From: Streptomyces sp. NBC_01353
GTDB taxonomy: Bacteria; Actinomycetota; Actinomycetes; Streptomycetales; Streptomycetaceae
Length of the DNA: 64,000 nucleotides
Assembly: GCF_036237275.1 (NCBI RefSeq)
Contig: NZ_CP108353.1
Span: 1 to 64,000 of the forward strand
Direction of reading: 5' to 3'
Shown: positions 7,780 to 15,614 of the stretch, piece after piece
Position numbering within the stretch: position 1 is the first letter of the stretch
Layout of the letters: every line of letters begins with the position of its first letter
The notes under the pieces: model-generated
Databases searched by the model: none
What the model saw: the letters and a program-made list of their open reading frames with translations, nothing else
Told to the model about the DNA's origin: nothing
Translations under genes and position numbers: made by a program

Positions 7780-9488
7780 CCCAGTCACGCCGCCCCTCCA
7801 ACCGACACCGCCCGGGCGTGAGCCGACCCGGCTCCAGCGGCCTCCGCTTCGGCATGTTCGCCGTCTGCGTCACGCGCGACCCAGACGCTGGACTCAACTC
7901 GGGCAAGGCCAAGCCCCTGTACGACCTGCTGGTGAGCTTCGCGGACGTCAGCTCCCGCGACACCGGCCAGGGCTACCCCTACCGCGAGACGCTAGCCACC
8001 GCACTCGACTGCTCCAAGCAGACCGTGGACCGCGCGGCCGACTACCTGGAGAACGAGATCGGCCTGGTGAAGATCCACCGCCGCAAGGTGGAAGGCAAGC
8101 CGGACGAGAACGACGCCAACCTCTACGAGATCTTCGACGCCTGGCTGATCCACGGCGTCACGCCGCCTGCGGGGACCCCGCCGCAGCTCGTCGCCCGGTA
8201 CGGCCACACGATCCCTGGCCTGGACGTCGACGCGTGGGTGAGCGAGCGCGCTCCGGACTTCGACCTGGTGGGCTGGCAGTCCGCGTACGACGAGAAGCTG
8301 CGCACCCAGCACGCCAAGCGCGAGGAGCAGCGGCGTAAGGAGCGGGCCCGGCGGAAGAAGCCCAAGAAGGGGGGTGGCGTCATGGATGAGGCCACCCCTG
8401 AAGGCGTCGAAGAGGAGGGGGGTAGCGTCATCAGTGACGCTACCGGTGGCGTCACTGATGACGTGACCGGTGGCGTCATGAGTGACGCCCTATCTAGAGC
8501 CGGTAGTCCAGAGCCTTCCTTTCCAGACCCCGATGCCCCTGCGGGGCGTAGCCCCGTGGACGGGCGTAGCCCTTCAACCTCAGGTGGTAGGGCGGCTGGG
8601 GTCGAAGGCGGCTCCGCCGCGTCCGGCAACACCAAGCCCTCCCCCACCACCTCGAAGACCCCGGCCGCCGGCCGAAAGGCGAAGCACACCAAGGCGCAGC
8701 TGGACATCGTGCGCCAGGTCCGCGCCTTCTACCCGCCGGAGTTCGGCAACGACCTGCCGGAACTGCCCACCATCTCGGATGCGATCTTGTCCGCCATGGC
8801 CACGGACGGCCGGACACCGGAGCAGATCGGCGAGCGGATCCTGTACCGGTGGATCCACCACGGCTACGCCACCAAGTTCCACACCGGGACGCTCGACAAC
8901 CCGGTCGGTGCCGCGATTGGCATGGTGCGGCCGCTGCGCCGCGGTGACCGGTACGCCTGCCCGGATGCCCGGTGCGAGAACGGCCGGGACATCGACACTG
9001 GCGAGGAGTGCCGGCTGTGCGAGGTACGGGCGGCCGACCGGAAAGCCGAGCAGCAGCGCAACCGACCGCAGGCACCGAAGACGCCCCCCATGCCGTCACA
9101 GCGGGCTCCTGAGGGCAGCCCGCAGCCCAAGGTGAAGGACTGCGCCGGCCCTTACTGTCCCCAGTCCATTCCGGTGCGGAGTGGTGACCTGTGCGGCGAC
9201 TGCCTCGAGCAGCAGGAAGCTGCCGAAGCTGGCGCTGATCTGTCCTCGCGGTGGGATGCCGAAGAGGCCCATCGGGCGGAGCAGGAGGCGGCTACAGCTC
9301 GGCTTGCCGAGGAGCTGGACGAGGAGGCTGCCGCCCGGGACGCACGCGACCGCGCGGAGGCCGAACAGCGGGCCGCAGTCGAGGAGGAGCAGCGGCGGGC
9401 GGCTGCGGCCGAGGACGCCCGACTACGGGAAGAGTTCGCGCGGCAGAACCCGGAACTCGCGGGATACAGCTCTCCGGCGCCGTTCTGA
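7776..9488 (+). CDS. Replication initiator with N-terminal winged helix and internal iterons
   Basis: The 570-residue product begins at GTG 7776. Residues 20-110 contain a wHTH (YRETLATALDCSKQTVDRAADYLENEIGLVKIHRR) like Rep proteins of Streptomyces theta-replicating plasmids. A long basic/acidic linker follows, then a second helical domain (AQLDIVRQVRAFYPPEFG to GYATKFHTGTLDNP), a Cys-rich motif (CPDARCENGRDIDTGEECRLCE) and a second zinc-like motif (CAGPYCPQSIPVRSGDLCGDC), then an Ala/Glu coiled coil. Four 24-bp palindromic repeats lie inside the gene (8373-8492), the arrangement used by linear and circular Streptomyces replicons whose origin is within rep. The Rep assignment rests on domain order plus iterons. 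Confidence 0.75.
   Translation: MTQSRRPSNRHRPGVSRPGSSGLRFGMFAVCVTRDPDAGLNSGKAKPLYDLLVSFADVSSRDTGQGYPYRETLATALDCSKQTVDRAADYLENEIGLVKIHRRKVEGKPDENDANLYEIFDAWLIHGVTPPAGTPPQLVARYGHTIPGLDVDAWVSERAPDFDLVGWQSAYDEKLRTQHAKREEQRRKERARRKKPKKGGGVMDEATPEGVEEEGGSVISDATGGVTDDVTGGVMSDALSRAGSPEPSFPDPDAPAGRSPVDGRSPSTSGGRAAGVEGGSAASGNTKPSPTTSKTPAAGRKAKHTKAQLDIVRQVRAFYPPEFGNDLPELPTISDAILSAMATDGRTPEQIGERILYRWIHHGYATKFHTGTLDNPVGAAIGMVRPLRRGDRYACPDARCENGRDIDTGEECRLCEVRAADRKAEQQRNRPQAPKTPPMPSQRAPEGSPQPKVKDCAGPYCPQSIPVRSGDLCGDCLEQQEAAEAGADLSSRWDAEEAHRAEQEAATARLAEELDEEAAARDARDRAEAEQRAAVEEEQRRAAAAEDARLREEFARQNPELAGYSSPAPF
8373..8492. repeat. Four 24-bp palindromic iterons, candidate origin
   Basis: Units at 8373, 8421, 8445 and 8469 follow GGTRGCGTCA-N4-TGACGCYACC. 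The last three are contiguous at exactly 24-bp spacing and the first is two periods upstream, with a degraded unit between. The unit at 8421-8444 is a perfect dyad apart from its centre. Periodicity and position inside rep indicate Rep binding sites. Confidence 0.75.
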
Positions 9489-9503
9489 GCCAAACCTCAT
9501 CAT

Positions 9504-9536
9504 CCATTGCTCGCGCAATAGGTTATGGGCTAGCGT
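9504..9536 (+). promoter_or_regulatory. Operator-promoter site 1 of the TTGCGCG palindrome family
   Basis: The dyad core ATTGCTCGCGCAAT (9506-9519) sits over a possible -35 TTGCTC, with TAGCGT 18 bases downstream as -10. It precedes the small membrane protein gene at 9658. On the minus strand the site reads CCATAACCTATTGCGCG, close to sites 3, 4 and 6. Confidence 0.6.
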
Positions 9537-9657
9537 GACGGTACGGCACCGGCCGACCCTCCTGGCAAGAGGTGGGGCGGCCGGCTGCTGCCCGAACCCG
9601 CAAGGTCCTCCGGCAGGTGTCTCAGTGTGCCCACACCGTCCCTTCCGGAGGACCGTC

Positions 9658-9837
9658 ATGACCAACATCAGCCACGCCCACGACCGAATTCCGACCCAGC
9701 CCATCCTCTGGCTGCTTCTGCTCATTGCGGCCGGCCTCGCAGCCGTAGACGCCAATGTCGAGCAGGCAGCCCAGGCGCTCGGACTCGTGGTCGGCGTCGC
9801 GCAGCTCTTCCAGGCCGCGACGAGCAAGCCGCGCTAA
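9658..9837 (+). CDS. Small membrane protein (59 aa)
   Basis: ATG with CCGGAGG upstream. A single hydrophobic helix (PILWLLLLIAAGLAAV, residues 15-30) is followed by an amphipathic helix (EQAAQALGLVVGVAQLFQA). One or two membrane segments are expected. It lies just downstream of rep behind its own operator-promoter (9504-9536). Resembles small plasmid/phage membrane peptides in layout only. Confidence 0.6.
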   Translation: MTNISHAHDRIPTQPILWLLLLIAAGLAAVDANVEQAAQALGLVVGVAQLFQAATSKPR

Positions 9838-9987
9838 CGCGTGCGCAGTGCGGCGGCTTCCCGCCAGGTCGAGGCGTCTGGCGCCCTGCACCGTTCCAAT
9901 CAGCCATTTCCCGAATGCGCGCGGCCGCTGTCAGTACCGCGCGCCACCATGGGCTTAACCGCCCAAGACCGGCTTGGAGGCCAGTTG

Positions 9988-10704
9988 ATGGACGCCCGTG
10001 ACGTCGCAGCCCTGAACGACGGCGAGTACGAGCAGCTCGTTGTGATTCATGCCCACCCGCGTCGCCGCGAGGCCGACGTGTGGGCGGCTCTCATCCACCC
10101 CGACAACATCGACCGCACCCGGACCGCAGCCACCACCGTTCACGCCCGTACAGCCGCGACGATCCGCTGGAAGAAAGCCGAGCGCGAGAAGTACCAGCAG
10201 GAGTGCCACGCCCGCGGCTACGAGGGCAAGCAGGAATGGTTCGCGAGCAAGCCCGAGTTCGAGCAGTGGAAGCGGCGCACCGGGAACTTCCACCAGATGA
10301 TGCAGGCCGCGATCGCCGAACTCGGCCGGGCGAAGCGGGACACCAACCGGGCCCAGGGAGACCGCGGTGTCGGGCAGCAGCGTGACACCCTCCGAAAGCT
10401 CGCCGTGGCGATCCACCGCCACCAGGCCGCACACGCCCGCGCCGGCGGCATCGCCGAACAGGCCGACTACGAACTGTGGCGACTCCTGGACACCCTGACC
10501 GTCCCAATCGGCCATGACCAGGAAGCCGTTTCACTGCGGACCATGCTGGACATCTACTGGGCCGACGTCGAGCCCGTTACTGCGGCCGAGGAGGGCGCCA
10601 ACCGTGCCGAGCGGTCGATGCGTTCGGCACCGGCAGGGCAGTCCGGGCAGTACGCCGGCGTCCCGCGCGCCCGGCACGTCCACAACGGCAAGGACCTCGC
10701 GTAG
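9988..10704 (+). CDS. Hypothetical helical protein (238 aa)
   Basis: The chosen ATG (9988) has TTGGAGG upstream; starts further left lack a site. The product is rich in Arg, Glu, Gln and Ala, almost entirely helical, with Lys/Arg-rich stretches (TIRWKKAEREKYQQECHARGYEGK). Coiled-coil character is probable. No enzyme motif. Ends just before the first of two duplicated stem-loops. Confidence 0.6.
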   Translation: MDARDVAALNDGEYEQLVVIHAHPRRREADVWAALIHPDNIDRTRTAATTVHARTAATIRWKKAEREKYQQECHARGYEGKQEWFASKPEFEQWKRRTGNFHQMMQAAIAELGRAKRDTNRAQGDRGVGQQRDTLRKLAVAIHRHQAAHARAGGIAEQADYELWRLLDTLTVPIGHDQEAVSLRTMLDIYWADVEPVTAAEEGANRAERSMRSAPAGQSGQYAGVPRARHVHNGKDLA

Positions 10705-10720
10705 CCTCCACGCCCCCCGT

Positions 10721-10748
10721 GCCCCCGTTCCGCGCTCTGGACGGGGGC
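10721..10748 (+). terminator. Stem-loop terminator, copy 1
   Basis: 8-bp GC stem with 12-base loop downstream of the 238-aa gene. Confidence 0.6.
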
Positions 10749-10910
10749 GCTGGCGTGTCTCGGAGCTACTGGATGGCGCGTTGTCAGTAGGCTCAGGTTC
10801 AGCGGTCCGCGGAGGCCCGTACCGCGCCGGTGAAACCCCGGACGACAGAGGGTGTTGTGCGCCCACTCCGCACACTCAACTTCGGTGAGTGCTTCGTCGG
10901 CCCGCCCCTC

Positions 10911-10938
10911 GCCCCCGTTCCGCGTTCTGGACGGGGGC
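10911..10938 (+). terminator. Stem-loop terminator, copy 2
   Basis: Same sequence as copy 1 except one loop base; it may end a short transcript that begins near 10790. Confidence 0.5.
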
Positions 10939-11165
10939 GTTGCCGTGTTCCGGTCCGTGGTGTCAGCCCTGTCCGATACAGTCGGTCTGCGGCCTTGAGT
11001 CGTGGGCCCGGCTCGTGGCCCGGTTTGTTCGGCCCAGACCGGACGAGTTCCACCGAAGGTGCTCCGCGCCGAGCCGCCCACCACATTGCATCACCCTTGC
11101 TGGCCTCGCTCTGTGCGGCCGGTGAGTCTGGGATCACCGCGAGCCGCGGAAATCGAGAGCTTGAG

Positions 11166-11609
11166 ATGCCGAAGAACCACGCGCGCAAGAACGCCTTGGC
11201 CGACCTCAAGGACGAGCTGGGCATCAAGCACGCCTGCGCGATCGCGCTTCTGGACCACCCCGACGCCGACGAGCGGGACACCCTGGAGCGGTACCTGGAG
11301 GAGTACGTGGACATCAACACGTACAAGGAGGCGGTCGATTACCTGCGTCAGCAGCAGAACGATCCGGCGAACCAGGTCATGTGCGAGCGGTGCGGCTGGA
11401 CGTACGGGATGGTCTGCCCGGAGTGCGCGAAGGGCTGCGGGTGCGAGTACGAGTGCACCGGGTGGCGGCACGCGGAGATGCGGGCCGCGACCGGCGATTA
11501 CGACGAGGACAACGACCCCGGCGGCTGCGAGGAGTGCGGGGCCGGCGGCGGTGGCGACCCGTACGGCGAGTGCTGCTGTTATGAGGACGACGAGGACCAG
11601 GCCGCGTGA
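11166..11609 (+). CDS. Cys-rich zinc-binding protein (147 aa)
   Basis: Helical N-terminal 75 residues with an LDHPDADERDTLERYLEEY stretch, then two zinc-ribbon-like clusters (CERCGWTYGMVCPECAKGCGC, and CEECGAGGGG..CCC). The stop overlaps the GTG of the primase/polymerase gene (GTGA), suggesting co-translation. Probably binds zinc and perhaps nucleic acid, possibly as a replication accessory. The ribosome site is weak. Confidence 0.55.
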   Translation: MPKNHARKNALADLKDELGIKHACAIALLDHPDADERDTLERYLEEYVDINTYKEAVDYLRQQQNDPANQVMCERCGWTYGMVCPECAKGCGCEYECTGWRHAEMRAATGDYDEDNDPGGCEECGAGGGGDPYGECCCYEDDEDQAA

Positions 11610-12331
11610 ACGTCCGCGACGTCCAGGCCGTCATCACGGCGAGCGGGTACGCGCGGCACGGCAGGCCGTACGGCGGCAGCGCCTTCCGGGCGTGCAACTG
11701 CCCTAAGGCCGGCTGCGGGGCCGTCGCCGAGGGCAGCGAGCGCGACGACTGCCCCGAGCACCGTCTCAACCCAGTGCAGCTCTGGCACTGGTCGGCCGAG
11801 TGCCCGCAGGTCCTCGCTGCCGCGCGCATCGCGATCGGGCGGGGCCTGGCCGTCTTCCCGCTCCCGATCGGCGGCCGGGTGCCCGAACGCGGGTGGCAGC
11901 GCCAGGCCACCCTGCTGCCCGAGCGGCTTCCCGAGCTGCTCGCCGGGCGCGGGGTCGGCATCGGCTGCCGGGCCTCCCACGTCGTCGCCCTGGACCTCGA
12001 CGTCCACGGCGACGAGGACGGGTCCGGCGTCCTCGCTGCCCTGGCCGACCGGCTCGGGGAGACGGTGCCCGAGACGTTCACGGTGGCCACCCCGTCCGGG
12101 GGCCAGCACCTGTACTTCCGGGCGCCTATGGGCTGCACCATCGGCAGCGTCTCGGGCTGGCGCACGGCGCTCGGGCCGGGGATCGACGTGCGCGGCCCCG
12201 GCCGGCGAAGCGGCGGGTATCTGGTCGGTCCCGGCTCGGTCGTCGACGGGCGGCCGTACGTGATCGTCCGCGACGTGCCGGTCGCGCCGCTGCCTGATTG
12301 GATCGGTCGGCGTCTCCAGACGCACCGTTAG
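11606..12331 (+). CDS. Bifunctional primase/polymerase (Prim-Pol) domain protein
   Basis: The 241-residue product is close to a minimal archaeo-eukaryotic-type Prim-Pol domain. It contains the metal-binding VVALDLDVH motif (about residue 130), the TPSGGQHLYFRAP strand and the GIDVRGPG...GGYLVGPGS segment typical of plasmid and phage bifunctional primase/polymerases. The N-terminus carries Cys/His residues (CNCPKAGCGAV..CPEH), a possible zinc knuckle. There is no C-terminal helicase domain, so a host or separate helicase is needed. It is coupled to the zinc protein upstream and lies 2 kb from the iterons, fitting a role in priming plasmid replication. Confidence 0.85.
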   Translation: MNVRDVQAVITASGYARHGRPYGGSAFRACNCPKAGCGAVAEGSERDDCPEHRLNPVQLWHWSAECPQVLAAARIAIGRGLAVFPLPIGGRVPERGWQRQATLLPERLPELLAGRGVGIGCRASHVVALDLDVHGDEDGSGVLAALADRLGETVPETFTVATPSGGQHLYFRAPMGCTIGSVSGWRTALGPGIDVRGPGRRSGGYLVGPGSVVDGRPYVIVRDVPVAPLPDWIGRRLQTHR

Positions 12332-12397
12332 GAGACGCCCTGGTGTCAGTGGGTTCTGGGAGACTGCGGTCCTGCCGACAACACCCGGGAGTGACCT

Positions 12398-12868
12398 GTG
12401 ACTCAGACCTCGCCCGAGCCGACGCCGACCGGCGGCCACGACTACGTGCCCACCGCGGCGGACCTGAAAGAGCTCACGGACTTCATCTGGGAGAGGACGC
12501 GGAAGGAGTCTGGCGATGCCGGCGAATTGAAGTACTACCGCGACGAGCTGGGACTCAAGGTCACCGCACAGTTCTCGCCAACCAGCCAGGCCCTCAAGAA
12601 CACACGGCTGACCGGCGAGCAGAAGGCCAAGGAGTGGGCGCAGGGGCACCCCCCGGAGCGGTTCGTGGACATGGCGCACACGGTGTTCAACCTCGCCCTG
12701 GCGCTGGCCGACGGGATCCGCGTGGCGGTGGCGAGCAAGGACCCCAGGTACGAGTACGAGGTACGGCACGCGTGGCGGGCGATGGTGCAGGCCGTCCGCC
12801 TGTGGAAGGACCACCCGGAGTTCAAGCCGGAGTGGGCCGAGGCCGAGGAGGCCAGCGAGACGTCCTGA
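12398..12868 (+). CDS. Hypothetical protein (156 aa)
   Basis: GTG preceded by GGGAGTGA. The sequence is helical, with Trp-containing segments (TDFIWERTRKE, KEWAQGHPPERFVDMAHTVFNLALALADG) and an acidic C-terminus. The family is unknown to me. It stands alone between the Prim-Pol gene and the RelBE-like pair. Confidence 0.6.
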   Translation: MTQTSPEPTPTGGHDYVPTAADLKELTDFIWERTRKESGDAGELKYYRDELGLKVTAQFSPTSQALKNTRLTGEQKAKEWAQGHPPERFVDMAHTVFNLALALADGIRVAVASKDPRYEYEVRHAWRAMVQAVRLWKDHPEFKPEWAEAEEASETS

Positions 12869-12932
12869 CCAACCCCGAGGCCCACTCCGCTGCGCTAGCC
12901 TCAAGGCGTACCCGACCGCGGTGGAGGCCCCG

Positions 12933-13145
12933 ATGGCGCACCTGATCTTCGACGAGGACGAGCAGCAGCAGCTCCGCGAGTCCGCCCGCGAACGCGCCGC
13001 AGCCGGCGAAGGACTCCTCGCCTATGCGCTCGAGCAGATCGCCGCCGAGGGCATCGACCTGTCGAACGCCACCCCCTACGCCGCCGTACAGGCCCGCCAC
13101 GGACTCGGCGACACCGACGCGGCCCGTACGCCCGGCGCCGCCTGA
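12933..13145 (+). CDS. Probable antitoxin of a RelBE/ParDE-like pair (70 aa)
   Basis: ATG at 12933 fits GTGGAGG better than the ATG 12 bases upstream. The protein is acidic and helical at the N-terminus (FDEDEQQQLRESARERAAAGEGLL) with a short flexible C-terminal tail, as in antitoxins. It directly overlaps the next gene (TGATG), whose product looks like a RelE-type toxin. The call depends mostly on that pairing. Confidence 0.5.
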   Translation: MAHLIFDEDEQQQLRESARERAAAGEGLLAYALEQIAAEGIDLSNATPYAAVQARHGLGDTDAARTPGAA

Positions 13146-13399
13146 TGCCGCCCAAGCACGGCCCCTGGCGCGCCCACGTCGTCCTCCACGACATCGCCGA
13201 GCAGCAGATCGACGCGATGACCGACACCGAACGCGAGGTCCTCGACCCGGCGATCGTCCGCCTCTCCCTCGACCACCGGGCCGGCGCCCAGGTCGACGGG
13301 AAGATGGAGTGGGAGTACCGCGACAACCGGGTTCGGATCGTCTACATCCCGACGACGCTCGGCACGGTCATCCTCGTCGCGTACGTCGAAGTCGACTGA
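13145..13399 (+). CDS. RelE/ParE-like toxin (84 aa)
   Basis: Size and secondary structure fit the RelE fold: an N-terminal strand (AHVVLHDIAEQQIDAM), two helices, then strands MEWEYRDNRVRIVYIP and GTVILVAYVEVD, which match the conserved YRvRivY...v.vl region of RelE/HigB. Some catalytic positions cannot be judged without alignment. The likely activity is ribosome-dependent mRNA cleavage, giving post-segregational killing and plasmid maintenance. Overlaps the antitoxin by one base. Confidence 0.55.
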   Translation: MPPKHGPWRAHVVLHDIAEQQIDAMTDTEREVLDPAIVRLSLDHRAGAQVDGKMEWEYRDNRVRIVYIPTTLGTVILVAYVEVD

Positions 13400-13478
13400 C
13401 TGGTCCTGTCGTCCGCCAGGCCGTACGGCGGCCACGCGAAGGCGTGCCCCGGCACACTCGCGGCCTTCCCCTGAATCG

Positions 13479-14150
13479 TCACACTGCCTGGACGGTGCCC
13501 TCAGAGGTCGCCCGCCCTGTCTCGCCTTGGCGGTGCGGGATGTCTGCGGTGAGGGTCCAGGGCTTGTGGCCCGCGACGGTGCACGTGGCCCACAGCCGGA
13601 AGTCCTTCACCCCGTACTCCGCCCTCCACGCGTCGTAACCAGCGCCGTAGTGCTGGTGCGGATGGGTGGAGTTGAGAGCGAGTCTGTACTCCTCGCCCGG
13701 CGGCAGTGACAGGGGATCCGTGGTTCGGCCGATGTCGTCGCCGTAGGCGGTGGTCGTGAAGCGGTACGGGCCCCAGATCGTCCGGTCCCGCTCCTCGACT
13801 GTCAGGCTGCCGGCCAGGACCTGGTCGTTGCTGCGGTCCCGGTCGTCCCGAATGAGCAGCTCGAGCGAGTCCAGCTTCCCGAGCGACGACGGGCCGTCGT
13901 ACCGCACCACCAACTCCAGGAAGCCGCGTTCCTTCGTGACCCAGAAGAAGACCGCCGGCGTGAGCTCCTTGTGCCAGCGGTCGCGTTCGATCTGGGCGAC
14001 GGCCTCGGCCGTCTGGTAGGCGAGTTCGGCGGTTCGGTTCGCGACCTGGCCGTTGCGGTCGGCGCTCTTCGCGGCCTTCATGGCGCTCCACGCGGCCCAG
14101 CCACTGAAGGCGGCGGCCGCGGCGGCTATGCCGCCTTCGACGATGTCCAT
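13479..14150 (-). CDS. Membrane-anchored hypothetical protein (223 aa)
   Basis: The ATG at 14150 is preferred because the alternative at 14204 lies inside the operator palindrome. An N-terminal hydrophobic segment (GGIAAAAAAFSGWAAWSAM) is followed by a charged helix, then a beta-rich domain (FFWVTKERGFLELVVRYDGPSS, SLELLIRDDRD). This N-terminal anchor plus soluble domain is common in small Streptomyces proteins of unknown function. The start is uncertain. Confidence 0.55.
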   Translation of the reverse strand: MDIVEGGIAAAAAAFSGWAAWSAMKAAKSADRNGQVANRTAELAYQTAEAVAQIERDRWHKELTPAVFFWVTKERGFLELVVRYDGPSSLGKLDSLELLIRDDRDRSNDQVLAGSLTVEERDRTIWGPYRFTTTAYGDDIGRTTDPLSLPPGEEYRLALNSTHPHQHYGAGYDAWRAEYGVKDFRLWATCTVAGHKPWTLTADIPHRQGETGRATSEGTVQAV

Positions 14151-14192
14151 GCGGCATTCAACCGCACCTCGGTGTGCACGAAACCCCTCCCC

Positions 14193-14226
14193 CCTGTAAT
14201 CCATTGCGCGCGCAATGGATTACAGG
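14193..14226 (+). promoter_or_regulatory. Operator-promoter site 2, perfect 34-bp palindrome
   Basis: CCTGTAATCCATTGCGC and its exact complement abut at 14209/14210. TTGCGC within it is a possible -35, with TAGGGT 18 bases downstream as -10, directed at the gene at 14327. The minus-strand gene starts just left of it, so control in both directions is possible. Confidence 0.7.
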
Positions 14227-14326
14227 GTAGGGTGGGGGCACCCCGAAGACGTCACAGACCCGGGGGAATGACGCGCCGAAACCGCGCCACGCTAGAACCT
14301 CGCCCCCAGCCCCCGGGAGGACGCCA

Positions 14327-14956
14327 GTGCCTGTTGCCCTGCTCCCGCCGACCACCGGCAGCACCGTCACCCTCGACATCGAAGCCCTTACCGCCGGCCC
14401 CCGATTCCTCCGCACCCGCACCATGTCCCGCTGGCACCGACCCCGCAGCGGAACCCGACGCCCCGACGGCCGGGACTGCTTCACCGCCTGGTGCGGCTAC
14501 TCCATAGGCAGCAGCGACCGCGCGCCCGCCCTCACTGCGGAGGAAGTCCCCGACGGTGAGCTGGTGTGTGCGACGTGCGAGGGACGGGCGATCGGCGCCG
14601 GCCAAGAGCAGCAGACCGCCGGTGGACGCCAGCTCGTCTTCGGCCCGCGTGAACTCACGCCCCCGAAGACCTGCCCCGGGTCCCGACGTCACCTCATCCG
14701 GCCCGTGCGCGGCGGCACGACCGCCCTGTGCCTGGTCTGCGGCGACACCCACCCCGTCCGCGCCATGGGCGGCCCGTACAACCCGCGCATCGCGATCGTC
14801 CAACACCCGCCCGGCGCCGCCCTCGTGCAGCCGTGCCCGTTCCACCGGTGGCGCCAGCCCACCCACACCGAAGGCACCGTCCACTGCACCTGCGGCCGCC
14901 CCATGCCCGCCCCCGCCGTTAAGGAGACAGCCCCGTGTCCTACCCCGAACTGCTGA
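14327..14956 (+). CDS. Multi-zinc-motif protein (209 aa)
   Basis: GTG with GGGAGGA upstream. Several Cys/His clusters occur: CFTAWCGY, VCATCEGRA, LCLVCGDTHPVR, CPFHRW and HCTCGRPM. The layout suggests two or three small zinc ribbons. First gene of a long plus-strand operon whose promoter carries operator site 2. Proteins of this kind are frequent in actinophage early regions, but I cannot name a family. Confidence 0.6.
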   Translation: MPVALLPPTTGSTVTLDIEALTAGPRFLRTRTMSRWHRPRSGTRRPDGRDCFTAWCGYSIGSSDRAPALTAEEVPDGELVCATCEGRAIGAGQEQQTAGGRQLVFGPRELTPPKTCPGSRRHLIRPVRGGTTALCLVCGDTHPVRAMGGPYNPRIAIVQHPPGAALVQPCPFHRWRQPTHTEGTVHCTCGRPMPAPAVKETAPCPTPNC

Positions 14957-15330
14957 CCCCCGAGGAGAAGCTGGCCGACGCCAAGGAGCGGCTCTCCATT
15001 CCCGAGATCGTCGTCATCTGCGGCTCTACCCGCTTCATGCGCGAGATGACCGCCGCCGACCGCGCACTCACCTGGCATGGCCACATCGTCGTAAAGCCCG
15101 GCTGCGACATGAAGACCCCAGACCCGCTGTGGGCCGATGTCGAGGCCGCCGAGGAGGGCAAGAAGCGCCTCGACGACCTGCACCGGGCCAAGATCCGCCT
15201 CGCCAACTGGGTCCTCGTCGTCGGCGACTACATCGGCGACTCAACCCGCGCCGAGATCGCCTACGCCCGCTCCCTCGGTAAGACCGTCGACTTCACCCAC
15301 CCCGAGGTCGACCCCACGAGGCAGCCGTGA
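14935..15330 (+). CDS. Nucleoside 2-deoxyribosyltransferase-like protein
   Basis: 131 residues with an N-terminal VVICGSTRF segment, a central acidic helix, and HRAKIRLANWVLVVGDYIGDSTRAEIAYARSLGK, the pattern of the nucleoside 2-deoxyribosyltransferase/DUF4406-like fold (a (D/N)xxxxAD-type strand, then GxSTRAEI.YA). These enzymes recycle deoxynucleosides or act on nucleotide derivatives, useful for a phage during replication. The start GTG overlaps the previous gene by 22 bases. Confidence 0.7.
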   Translation: MSYPELLTPEEKLADAKERLSIPEIVVICGSTRFMREMTAADRALTWHGHIVVKPGCDMKTPDPLWADVEAAEEGKKRLDDLHRAKIRLANWVLVVGDYIGDSTRAEIAYARSLGKTVDFTHPEVDPTRQP

Positions 15331-15614
15331 CCCCGGTCCTCGTCGCTGCGGCAGCCGCGCTCGCTGCCGGCTACGTCCTCGGCCGGATCCGCCCCTGGGA
15401 CCGCCTCGACACCTGGGTCTGGCGCCGCCTCACTTTCATGGGCGACTGGACCAAGTCGACGCCCCAGCAGGTCATCACCATCGCGGCGCACGTCCTGGTC
15501 CGCCCCCGGATCTCGTACGACATCTGGCGCCGACGCAACGAGCCGCGCCCACCGGACCCCTCCCCCGCCATCCAGTTCCGCAGCACCACCGACCCCGAGG
15601 AGCCGACCCCGTGA
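15327..15614 (+). CDS. Small membrane-anchored protein (95 aa)
   Basis: GTG overlaps the upstream stop (GTGA). An N-terminal hydrophobic helix (VLVAAAAALAAGYVLGRI) precedes a soluble Trp- and Arg-rich region (WDRLDTWVWRRLTFMGDW) and a Pro-rich tail. One transmembrane segment with cytoplasmic tail is likely. No family recognised. Confidence 0.6.
   Translation: MTPVLVAAAAALAAGYVLGRIRPWDRLDTWVWRRLTFMGDWTKSTPQQVITIAAHVLVRPRISYDIWRRRNEPRPPDPSPAIQFRSTTDPEEPTP

Larger units (their letters stand above)
10705..11165. other. Intergenic region with duplicated terminator units; possible small RNA
   Basis: Two almost identical 28-base stem-loops (GCCCCCGT loop ACGGGGGC) lie at 10721-10748 and 10911-10938, 190 bp apart and differing by one loop base. 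The piece between them contains a possible TTGTCA -35 (10781) but no supported ORF, so a short transcript ending at the second hairpin is possible. Otherwise nothing recognised. Confidence 0.45.

Noticed and set aside
10830-11165. Extension of the 147-aa zinc protein to a GTG at 10830
   Set aside because: It would run through a terminator hairpin and has no good site; the start at 11166 is simpler.
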